This document shows, piece after piece, positions 54,137 through 64,000 of a DNA stretch of 64,000 nt; the first letter of the stretch is position 1, and every line of letters begins with the position of its first letter. The DNA lies in contig JBAIAA010001587.1 of the NCBI GenBank assembly GCA_037893245.1, positions 1 through 64,000 of the forward strand, written 5' to 3'. This stretch comes from Crossaster papposus (lineage: Eukaryota; Echinodermata; Asteroidea; Velatida; Solasteridae). Below the pieces are notes generated by a model, which was not told where the DNA came from, searched no databases, and saw only the letters and a program-made list of their open reading frames with translations. A program made the translations under genes and the position numbers.

Positions 54137-54430
54137 GAAGTAGAATGGTCTCCGTGAGCCATTGCATTAATCGTTGTGGCACTCGGCCCAAAGTGTGAGA
54201 CCTGAACTGTCGTTTGTAGCCCGTAATGTATATACATGTATAGTGAAACGCATTAGTGAATTCATTGAACAGGTAATCGGGCGAGTGGGAACACATAAGA
54301 TCACCTGAGGAAAGACACGCCCGAGTACAATTATAACGACACAAAAGAGATTGTCTGTGATCTGATCATCCAACTGAAACAAACTACATTTTGTGTTCGT
54401 TCCCTGTCAATCCCGTCTTATTCCAATGTA

Positions 54431-54610
54431 CTGACTCGCGTCAAAAACATCGAGCAACGCATGCAGGGCATCCTGAAGAACAAGAACAAGACGCGAGGGC
54501 TGCCTCTATCCATCGAGGGCCACGACCATTACCTGCTACAAGAAGCTACCTCAGAAGCCAACCAAGCACAGATGTACTTTGGTTGGGCTGTGTTTATAGG
54601 AGGAAACTAA
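54431..54610 (+). pseudogene. ATR: ATR-like C-terminal (FATC) exon
   Basis: 60 codons ending in TAA encode NIEQRMQGILKNKNKTRGLP, LSIEGHDHYLLQEATSEANQ and AQMYFGWAVFIGGN. This is the FATC domain of PI3K-like kinases, closest in my recognition to ATR (the LPLSIEGH-HYL-QEAT-QMY-GW pattern). FATC is the short C-terminal segment needed for kinase activity in the DNA-damage checkpoint kinase. No acceptor is evident immediately upstream and no other kinase exon appears in the window, so it is probably an orphan duplicated exon; it could also be the real last exon behind a long intron. The frame itself is intact. Confidence 0.65.
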
Positions 54611-54949
54611 TTGTAGATCACATCTAAGTTACATGGCTACGCTATTTACAAATCACTATAGATGGGTGTTACACTGTCTTCAGAAACCCGTCAGTCTTCT
54701 ATTGTATGCCATGTTACTCAATTCATATATCGGTGACTTTATAGCCAGGGAGTGCACAGTTGTAGATTGCAACGCGATGGAGATTTAAAAAGCAAAATTG
54801 GGACACTGATGGAAGCCAAATTGGGACCGTGAAAATGGGTTAATCAAAACAGGAAAACATTTCTGGTTACGTGGCCACCCTAAAACTCTCTCCCCCATCC
54901 CTCCTCAACCCTCCGCCCCTCCCCTAATCCCACCCCTCCGAATTGGTAG

Positions 54950-55165
54950 GATTAGTAGAAAAGTGCCGATGTAAAGATTTTTGACAATTTTTATTTGTTT
55001 AAAAACCTTTGTTGCAGCAAATAATTGATCCACATGAGGATGAGAAACGATATATTCTTTATTTGACCTTATAAAAAGCTTACATGGATTAAAGATTGTA
55101 CCGGTTCCCCCTTGTTTATTTCATCTGGCTTGTCGTCTAGAAGAAAAAAAAGTAAAATCAATGTA
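54950..55165. repeat. Right member of the ~200-bp direct repeat
   Basis: Matches 50860-51040 with small indels; see that entry. Confidence 0.7.
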
Positions 55166-55418
55166 CAAATAAACCACAAGAGAAACTGACTATGTAAATA
55201 TGCATATTAAAAAAATATGCAAATTCCGTTTCCCTTATGGTTTAGTTGTGTATTATTAGATAAAAAGTCGTATCCTCAATGAGTGATCCCCACAATGTCA
55301 CTTCCAAGGTTGTATCGTAAAATTAGGTGTGATGCCTGGCTACACGGCATTCTGGTATTTATGACTTCTGACTAATGCCCTCGAACAAAGATATCAATTT
55401 GGGAAACCACCGGTATAG

Positions 55419-55493
55419 GGCAAGATAGCTCCGCAGTTGGTAGAGCGCCGCACCAGAATTCTGGAGGTCGCAGGTTCGAGTCCTGCCTTTTCC
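55419..55493 (+). tRNA. tRNA-like sequence (degenerate tRNA or SINE head)
   Basis: 75 nt with a D arm GCTC...GAGC, box A-like TAGCTCCGCAGTTGGTAGAGC and a T arm GCAGGTTCGAGTCCTGC. The acceptor stem has mismatches and the anticodon stem is weak, with no clear U33, so the isotype cannot be assigned. No typical poly-T terminator follows directly. It is more likely a pseudogene or SINE-related than functional. Confidence 0.5.
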
Positions 55494-55499
55494 AATTTC

Positions 55500-58400
55500 T
55501 TTGTTTACTTTCAATTTTATTTAAATTGACCAAAAATGTACTTTTTTAAGAAAAAGGGGTTATAGCCTTTGCATTTTTATAAAAATATTGGCCAAAATTA
55601 ACAATATGGAACATTTTTTAATTTTAAGGGGTTAGCCATGACCTTCGAATAGGTCGTCTTGGCTAACTCGCATAATCGCATGCAATTCGACACAATTCTG
55701 TTTAGAATTTTCCGAGAGATCATTAGGCCGATGTGAGTAAGCGTGGTCATAGAGCGCGTGGTCTACGGTGTACATCAGAGGGCGCCCGCATTGGCGGCCT
55801 ACGCGCGCTGCATACAGCGCCGTTTTCTCAGTTGCGTAAGGAATTAATCAATATGCAAACATGTCATAATCTCCAGAACCGGAGGGGCTATGGAGCTCTA
55901 TTATATATAATTGAAAGCTGTGGGCTTTGCAGCCATGTATATAACTATTTTTTGCGACATAATATTCATTTTTATAAAAATTGACAACATTTTGACTTTT
56001 TGAATTTTTTTTTAAATTAGAAAAAAATGTTTTATTTATTTTACCAAAATGGTCATAAATTACAAATGAAACAATTGACTGCATGTGATATCTGAAATCA
56101 ATGAGAAATTTATTATTATCAGAAAAACACAAGATGAAACCAAATAAGGTTATTTTCCCCCAGAGTTTATACCTAAAACGTCCCTGTCACAACCGGATGA
56201 AAATATTGATTAAATTTAAAGCGATCCCCATTTGCAAACCCTAAACCACTCGCATAGGACAATAAGAGAAGCTCTCAAAAATCTTGTATATTTACAAAAT
56301 CATTTACATCAATTTATTTACAATGATCACAAGTCGTTACAAAACTGAAACTAACTCCTGGTTATTAACCTTATTAGCCTTAAATCTATATATGTATACC
56401 GCTCTAGATAGAGATATGTTTGTTTATATGTAAACCAAATATATAATTACTCTGACTAATAAATAACAATAACAAAACACAAAGGAAGAACAATAGCCAA
56501 AACTAAACGTGGCTAACTATACACAACTATATTCCGGAATATATTTAAATTACTGTGGGCCCACCGCGGTTTGTCGGACGAATGTCCTGCGCCTACTTGG
56601 CTCTCGTGATCTCTGTTCTCGACGGCTATCGCCATTGGTGACTGGTGATGGACGGTCACGCTCTGCTTGCTTCAATGCAACGGCGGTCAATCAATGCCCA
56701 CACCCTCTTGCACCGTGTTGGCTCCTGGCACCTGACACCCGGCTCACGGACCTGTGTTTTCTCGTCTGTTCCGGTGTCACTGTTTTGGACTGTATCCAAG
56801 CAAATGTGCCGTCTACCAGATAATTATTAACAAAATACAAAATAATCCCCAGCACAAACTCTTCTCCGATTCCTATGAACACTATGCTACTGAAGGAGTA
56901 CATTCTCATTGAACTTCATATTTCTTGAAAGACAAAACCATGAAACTTCACTTCTTATATTACAACGACGACTCATTATCATAAACAATTCATCTACTTA
57001 TCCGCAATCAAATTTAGCGAATAATAAGTAATAACCAGGCTATACCTCAATTAAATCCAGGTAATTAATGAAAATTCACCATAAACTTTAATTCATCAAA
57101 ACATTGGCATATCACACAAATGACCATACTTACAGTCAGATAGGGTCATGTTAGCCTGGATCCCAATGTCTCACGACCATTGCTGGTCTCAAAACTTAGC
57201 TTTACGCAGCTCCAAAATGTCGTGTCGCTCGCGATTAACAATCTCTGGTTTTTTCTAATTTCGCGGGGATCTATATCTTTTCATCGCCTGCCTACGGCAC
57301 AATTTATTCAGCAAACTAGGATCAGTAAATAACACAATACAAGACGAGAGTTTCCACAGCTTATTCAAATTTTGTGTCGAACAAGCATAAAAGGACAAAC
57401 TTTGTACAACGGGGGAAATATATAAAACAGAAAGAAAAACAAAGAGTGTATCTGGAAGAAACTAAATCGGGCATTATCCTTGACAGTCTCATTTTTTTCT
57501 AAAATTAAGTAATTTGAAAGGTTAAACAAAAAATTGCTGGTAAAAATTGCATTTTAGAGCAATGTTCACATGTGGCGTCAGTGATGACTGCAAAAGTAAT
57601 TTGAATTGTTTCCTAAGATGTACAAATAAAGTCTAGCCTGAAGTCTTGTGTCGAGACAACAGTGGGTAATACCGACTGCACTCTCCTGACACAGACTACT
57701 TCAGATTGAACATCTGCAAAAAAAGATTTTACACAATTTATTATTCACCTTTTTGTAAATTTGAATGCTTCAGATTTAACCGATGCCTCTTCTTCTTTCG
57801 TATGGTGAGCAGCTAAACGTGTTACTGCATACATCGGCTGTTACCACAAAAAAACGCTCCTTCAATTTGTTTTGTTACCCAGTTTCCCATTATTCTTCAA
57901 AAGCAATAAAAACATATCAACATGATTGTTCACAATGATACAATAAAAAACAATTAATGAAATTGTTAGTCAAATTGCATGTTAATAAAAGGTACTTAAT
58001 ACTGTGACAAATCTACTGATAGATAGATGCGAGGGTGCATATCGATAGTCATGATGTTATGATCAATCATGACAACATCATGGTAACCAATTCCCTGCAG
58101 AAGTATCTACCCCACCCTCACCCCCAGTCCATAGCAGCTGGGATGCCATTATACCACACATTTGTCATGGGCTCATTAGTGATGGGTTCTGGCAAAATAA
58201 GACGGAACTGGGCAGAGGTTGAAATGAGAATTGTTGGGTATCAGAAAAGAGAATAAAATCCTCCTTACAATACTGTCTGTTGTGCTTCAATCGGACATTC
58301 CGTGAACAAGTTATGAATGTTTAAAGTTCACATTTATCAATATGTCGCAAAAGTAAAATGTTGAGAAAAAGGACTTTGAAATTTTGAGTTTTGAACATGA

Positions 58401-58700
58401 TATGAAAAATTGTCAATTGTTTTCCCCTGTAAAAACACTTTCATTCGACTATTTCCATAATATTTCTTAATCAAATGTAGTTATTAGGCATAGCAAAGAT
58501 TACAAATATCAATAAATCTGAAAAAAAAAATCACCCATTATCTAATATTTTGCAGTTGTCTCCACTATGCCCTGTGCCCAGTTCCGCTTCGCACCTTAAA
58601 GCACATTGAGTTGCAAGTTTGGTTGTTTTTGTTTTCCCGTAGAGGCAACACAAAAACACCTCCAAACCACAAATTAATAAAAGAAAAAGTTTCCAACGAC
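55500..58700. other. Unassigned region
   Basis: Contains the diverged fold-back arm at 55636-55735 and otherwise no recognisable gene. A locally GC-richer stretch at 56560-56820 has short open frames on both strands without domains. An open frame at 58035-58256 is unassigned. Confidence 0.4.
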
Positions 58701-58705
58701 TTAAC

Positions 58706-58905
58706 CAGTTCGCGCCGGGATTATTGTAACATTCACCGAGCCGAGGCGCGGGGTTATTTTTTAATAACGAAACTCGACCCGACGCAGGTTCAGGCCGAAT
58801 GTATCGGGAAGCACACCCATGACATTTCCGCCCTTGCTCGCTGCTGACAGACATTTCTGGCCTAGCTCGTGGCGTGTTTATGCGTCATCCGTTTTTAATC
58901 TCGGA
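58706..58905. mobile_element. Truncated TTAA-targeting TIR element
   Basis: Left end TTAA-CCAGTTCGCGCCGGG and about 200 bp of body match 7154-7387; the right end with the second TTAA is missing. Confidence 0.8.
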
Positions 58906-58909
58906 AGAA

Positions 58910-60035
58910 AAAAAGTTTATAATTGTTGTTAACAAAAACAAATAAAAATCCCAAACTACGATTGTTGTAATCAACTTCCTGGACATAAAACTCTCAAAAA
59001 TTTGCCCTATTAAGATCGCCAAGGTGCTGAACAAGATTGGGGAAAGATAAATTATCTTTGGCACTGATATAAAAGACAATTATTATCTCATCGGAAGTGT
59101 GAGATCGTTATTGGAAATGGTGCTTGTCTTATGCAAATCAGGGATTAGTGTGCAGTGGTCCACGAAGGGTGCTGAGGAATGTCCTTTAAGGTGCATGTTT
59201 TAAGGTGTGCTAGTCATTCGCGGTCACCACGCTGCACAGTTCACTTATTTTTGTTTGTTTTTCGGAATGGGTTTTTATATAAACATTCATCGTTCATTGT
59301 ATCCCATTTAATGTTTTTTGTGTAAATATATTGAAATACTAAGCATTGGAAGTACTTAGTTTGGATCATTTATTATTTGATCTTGGAGCTTGTTCGCTTT
59401 TTCAAGCGCTCGATCGCCTTCGGGAGTCAGACAGGAATGTTCAGAGCATCTTTTTCCTGAACCCAAATCAATCCCAGGTTTTGATCTCTGTTTTTCGCCT
59501 GTCTTAAGGTCGGTAAATGCTTTCATACCTGGTTGTTTCGTTTTCAAATTCCAAGGCGATTAAAATTAATCATTGACAATAATTAAATATTGATCAATCC
59601 CAAATTGTTCCAATCGTGCAAAATGTTCATGAATTTATTCAGGGATAGCAGCAAACGCTGTAAAAGGTAAAGATATTTGTCGGGATGATTGCCAATACCG
59701 CATCGGTTAATGATTTGAAGTGTTCATCGTAAAGACGGTCAATAGGGCATACCATGTTTATGTTAAATGTCTTGGTTTAGGAGTTAAAGAAGGAATTCTC
59801 CAGTTCTTTTTACAGTTTATTTATATTTTCACAGTGATAGAGAAAAAATGCTAACTAAACATTTTAAGATTGTAGTACCGGTATCTTAATATGATGGTTT
59901 GTGGTGAATACGCTTCCAATCAAATCGGAAGTAAAAGTTTAAATACTGAAGTATACATCACCAAGATATGCAGATTGTAATGTACAATATGCATAAGAAA
60001 TTATTAAAGTTTGTAAGGCGAATTGAATTGAATCA
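58910..60035. other. No gene recognised
   Basis: AT-rich flank of the second duplicated block. A 63-codon open frame on minus (59547-59356) has no recognisable domain. Confidence 0.45.
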
Positions 60036-61109
60036 AATATCAAAACATATGATAATATTCAAACATAAACATAGTCATAAACATAGACAAGCTAAAAGTA
60101 TAAGAATTGTATTGTATATAGCTATTTTTCAAGCGGTGAATCCGGGCGTGTGTGACCGTAAACTAGCAAGAATAAAAACAGGTAAAAATGTAATAATGTA
60201 AACATATTTTGGTTGTTGCAAGTCTGTTGCAAGTACATGTACATGTGTGGTTGGTTATCGTAGCTGAGATGAGATTGGTCAATACGTATATTTTATAATA
60301 TTATAGGTGGTGTGTTCTTGGGTCGCGTTTGAGCTCGACAACCGCCGAGTTTCGCGACGAACCAGTTAGAGTCAATATTGGAGTGACCTGGGTGTGCAGG
60401 GGCCGCATGCGCAGAGTTCATCAAGTTCATGTTATTTTGTCTGGTACGTGACTTCATTTCCGGTCTGTATTTCCTCCAAAGCTCTAGGGGCCAGTTTCAT
60501 TGAGCTGCTAAGCACAACTTTGGCTTTGCACAAAAATGCCTTGCTCGGTTAAAAAGGTTACCAGTTTAGAGGCCCGTGGTTTTTTTCTGGGCGCCTCCCA
60601 AACAGTTAAACATTATACCTGAGGCTAAACCATTTATAATTGTATGCATCTCTTGTGCTAAATTAGGTAAGTAACATAATAATAATAATGAAGCCCCCCC
60701 CCCCCCTTAAAAACAAAACGAAAACAAACAAACAAACAGAACCGCAGTGAACTACAAATCAGTAGAAACACATTATGATAACTTTAGTGGTCAAGCGGTT
60801 TTGACATTAAACCCCATAAATGCGTTACCATCAACATTAAATTTAACAACATTTCAAAACATTCGCAAAATAGTATTTTTAAAACTTAATGTAGAGCGTA
60901 GAGATCATGGAACTCGACAATTTGTTTTCTTAATCTTTTGGTATAATAGGTTCCCTTTAATAATATCGTGGCTAGTGTTTGTTTCATAAAGGGGCTCTAC
61001 ATACAACACAAACTGAACATGTTTCTATCCTCCAATCATAGTTAGTCACTCAACAAATCAGTGGTTCGAGTGGTCTTTCATTGGGGAAGTAACAATAAAA
61101 TATTTGTCA

Positions 61110-61285
61110 ATGCACTTATCTATCTAACCCGGTTTTTCCTTTAGCCTTGCTCTCTGGTTAAGATATTCCACAAGAAAATTGGCGAAGAAAACGATAAACG
61201 TTAACAATAGTCGGACTCGAACCACAAACCTTTCGATCCATAGCTCAACTCTCGACCAAATAGGCTATTGGCGAGTTAGTTAAGG
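61110..61285 (-). mobile_element. tRNA-derived SINE, family A (duplicated copy)
   Basis: Same SINE as 1540-1705, carried by the segmental duplication; box B on minus reads GGTTCGAGTCC. Confidence 0.75.
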
Positions 61286-61329
61286 ACAGGGGTTATTTTT
61301 ATTTTTTTTAAATAATAGATTAGTTGCCA

Positions 61330-61925
61330 TTGTTGTTTACGCATAGCTGACTGCCGAAGGAAAAAAAGCAAACCGCTACACGTACACGTGGTCTAAGTAT
61401 TGCCTTTTCGCGATGCAAACCATCGAATCTCATCTGTCTTCCTTTCATTGGTCAGTTGTGAGTGTCAATCACAAAGCACGCGTTTGAACGCGTCATCAAC
61501 GTCTATAAAACGTCCACCAATAAGATATGTTCATTTCACAGTGTCAGTGACTGAAATTTTCATTTACATAACTCCCGTTCATGAATATTAAACGAGTCAG
61601 TGGTGCGTGATTGACAGCGCACAAGGGGCCACGCTTTTGAACGTGTCACCGACATCTATAATGCGTGCACGTACCAATAAGATGTGTTCATTTCCCAATG
61701 TCGGTGACTAAAAGTTTCATTTACATAACTCCCGTTCATAAATTTTAAACGAGTCAGTGGTGCGTGATTGACAGCGCACTAGGGGACACGCGTTTGAACA
61801 TGTCATCGACGTCTATAAAATGTCCACCAATAAGATGTGTTCATTTCACAGTGTCGATGACTGCAACTACTTTAACATAACTCCCGTTCATGAATATTAA
61901 ACGAGTCAGTGGTGTGTAATTGACA
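61330..61925 (+). promoter_or_regulatory. Three-module TATA array upstream of the second C1q-like gene
   Basis: TATA-like cores start at 61504, 61657 and 61814. Modules are the same as at 1780-3120, but four fewer. A GGGCCAATCA box follows near 61935. Confidence 0.6.
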
Positions 61926-61959
61926 GCGCACTAGGGGCCAATCACAAACCGGGCAACGT

Positions 61960-62100
61960 TCCTCAGTCACTGCTTAGGAAATCACTGGCAAGTTTTTAAG
62001 GCAAGAGCGCGCGATTCATTCCTCACAACGACCGCAACTCATCTTCGCTTTCGACAGGACAGCCAGAGAGAGACCTGAACGCAAGAACGAGATTTACAAG
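61960..62100 (+). other. 5' UTR exon 1 of the second C1q-like gene
   Basis: Ends at donor AAG|GTAAGG, as in copy 1. The second UTR exon is at about 62731-62797 with acceptor TTTTTAG and donor CAAG|GTAGGC. Confidence 0.6.
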
Positions 62101-63687
62101 GTAAGGTTCTATGACAGATGGAAACAGGCTTTTCAAGTCTTGAGGTGAAATTAATGTTTGTATTCCTTCTTGATTAGTGGTTCTTACAAAAGTATGTTTT
62201 AAACAAAACTCGTGAATAGAGTAGGTTGTGTCAGATCATATTAAACTCTCTGCTCCGCCGTCCATGTAATGGTTGTAAAAGGCTGTTCACGTACCTGTTA
62301 GGGTCCCATATACATGTATACCCTTGGTACTGTGCTTGATGTTCAAGCTGTTCCACCATTCTTCTGACATGCTTTAATGAGCACAAACAGCCTACCCCAG
62401 CATCCTACCAAGCATCTGTTACTGTTAGCATCCTGTCAAAATCTGCCGCGTATCCTATTCCAGAATCGCCTACCTCAATGGTCCACTGAACTCAGCACCA
62501 TCCACAACCCATATGGTGTTACCGCAAACCTCCCATCCTATTGATTTTTCCACCCTGCAAACTCTTAAGTCTTATTTAAAACGGTAGGGGCAAAAGTCGA
62601 ACGTACTGTATTCCTTCTTTGCATCCACGGACTCGTCTTGTTTCCCTCCATTTTGTCACCATCTTTGTTACAACAAATGACTTAAAGTGTTGTGATCAAA
62701 GATATTTGTTTTCTTTATATTATTTTTAGGTGACATTCAACTTCAGTCACTAAAATTTCTACTTCGGCTGAGCTCTGACTAGGAACACTACTTCAAGGTA
62801 GGCCTTACTGTATTAAAAACAAAAAACAAATACATGTAACGTTATATTTTTGAACATCGCCACAAAACCATTGACGTTAAGCTATAGCTGAACAATCAGG
62901 GAGACAAAATTCTGAAATATTACCGTATTTACATAGTTTTTCATTCAGGATATTTTAACACTTGCCTTACACATTCTTATAACGACACTTTACTTTTGGT
63001 CCCCGAACATCGCCTAACTCATTTCTCAATTAAAAAAAATAGTTAGCAATGAATTATATTCGAGATCAAGTATTATTGCAATTTGTATACCGTTATGATT
63101 CCTCCTAAAATCGTAAAATTCGTTTCACGGGGCGTTCAAAATTGAATTAAAAAACCCCAAAATTTGGGTGTTTGTTTTAACACTCTTGGTTATTTAAATA
63201 AAACAATTAACCATAACGTTTGATAGTAAACATAATAAAATGTAATAACAACAGCGTATATATCTATTAAAATTTAAAAAATTAAAAATACCCAAAACCA
63301 CACATTAATTTATGACGAATCGCAATGCTCTAATTAAAATTATACTGCAATTTTAATAAAAATCCCTTTGTAATTTTTGAAATTGAGAATCAAGAATTGA
63401 GCTCGACGATGTTTGAGGACGAAATTAAAGCGCAGTTACAATTAATTTCTGGAGAAAATAAGAGGTGGGGTTGGTCCTACTTTATAGCTTGATTCAAAAG
63501 AGTTGTTCTGTCAAATTTTGTTTTGCCGCTTCAACAAACAAAAACGACCAAAACGAACATCTGAAGTTATTTTGTAGGCGCTCTACCCGAGAACCTTTCA
63601 ATTAATTATTTATGTTTTTTGCTTCTTTTTTCGTTTAATAAAATTAGTCCCTTTTGTGATTTATATTGTCTACTTCTGGTATTTAGG

Positions 63688-64000
63688 ATGAAGATCTTGG
63701 TGGCAACCGTTCTTTCAATCGCCCTCCTTCTGGGTAACTCTGTCAAGCTCCGAGCTTCCGTCACTGGGCCGGTTGCCTCGGACGGTGATGTTCCAGCGTC
63801 TCGGGCGTGTCCGATGTGCTGCCATGGACCTTCTGCCACAAATGGTATACCAGGTTTACCTGGTCAGGTCGGACCCTACGGCCAGCCGGGGTCAAAGGGC
63901 GACGCAGGTCAGCCGGGTCAAAATGGCGATATCGGGCCGATCGGTCCAATGGGTGAGCGGGGAGCACTTGGGAACGCTGGGCCTAAAGGTGACGATGGGA
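63688..64000 (+). CDS. Second C1q-like gene, 5' part only
   Basis: The ATG at 63688 follows acceptor TATTTAG directly. 104 codons are visible: the signal peptide, the Cys-Pro-Met-Cys-Cys motif (followed by His-Gly where copy 1 has Gln-Gly) and the first half of the collagen-like region. No break is seen. The C1q domain lies beyond the window, so the gene cannot be called intact. It is a close paralogue of 4881-5717. Confidence 0.85.
   Translation, partial: MKILVATVLSIALLLGNSVKLRASVTGPVASDGDVPASRACPMCCHGPSATNGIPGLPGQVGPYGQPGSKGDAGQPGQNGDIGPIGPMGERGALGNAGPKGDDG

Larger units (their letters stand above)
60037..64000 (+). repeat. Segmental duplication, copy 2 (cut by the window end)
   Basis: Collinear with 428-5193. 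Compared with copy 1 it has three rather than seven promoter modules, an altered 681-853 element, a short poly-C run near 60696 and different sequence at about 62806-63072. Confidence 0.95.

Noticed and set aside
56509..56830. GC-richer stretch with open frames on both strands
   Set aside because: No domain, no consistent frame or splice sites; I could not tell a gene from a repeat here.

Overview
The window is animal nuclear DNA: genes are split by GT-AG introns, and the sequence between them is AT-rich and crowded with SINEs, a LINE, short terminal-inverted-repeat (TIR) elements, fold-back elements and minisatellites. A collagen-C1q secreted protein, an ATR-like FATC exon and cut-and-paste/tyrosine-recombinase gene families common in marine invertebrates suggest an invertebrate deuterostome, perhaps an echinoderm. 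That placement is inference and weak.

Layout. (1) 428-5717 holds an intact secreted collagen-like/C1q-domain gene with two 5' UTR exons. Upstream of it is an array of ~153-bp modules, each with a TATA-like core. Most of this block is repeated in direct orientation at 60037-64000, where the window cuts the second copy inside the collagen region. (2) 6850-14771 (minus strand) is a broken FAD-dependent amine/amino-acid oxidase-like gene with duplicated exons, three frameshifts, an in-frame stop and several transposon insertions. (3) 17274-38560 (plus strand) is a 15-exon gene for an HHCC + DDE retroviral-type integrase followed by a Ulp1-like (C48) cysteine protease and a PHD finger. Every splice phase agrees; the only lesion I see is one extra base just after a 32-copy coding minisatellite. 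Its intron 1 is filled by ~118 copies of a 19-bp satellite. (4) Intron 12 of that gene (27725-37090) contains a complete second gene on the same strand, 29809-36632. It encodes a Tudor-like domain, zinc fingers, a tyrosine-recombinase core and a SANT/Myb-like C-terminus, again with all phases matching. One in-phase 129-nt exon of this gene is present five times in tandem. (5) 38573-43561 carries TIR elements and a 60-bp tandem repeat. (6) 43868-50138 (minus) holds a decayed non-LTR retrotransposon split by a 1.24-kb fold-back element, and a separate ORF1 fragment. (7) 50860-60035 holds fold-back elements, remnants of an unidentified gene, an orphan ATR C-terminal exon, a tRNA-like sequence and much sequence I cannot assign.

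The most notable feature is the integrase-protease-PHD gene carrying a complete tyrosine-recombinase gene inside an intron that splits its protease domain. It may be a transposon within a transposon, a composite element with two recombinases, or domesticated genes. The sequence alone does not decide.
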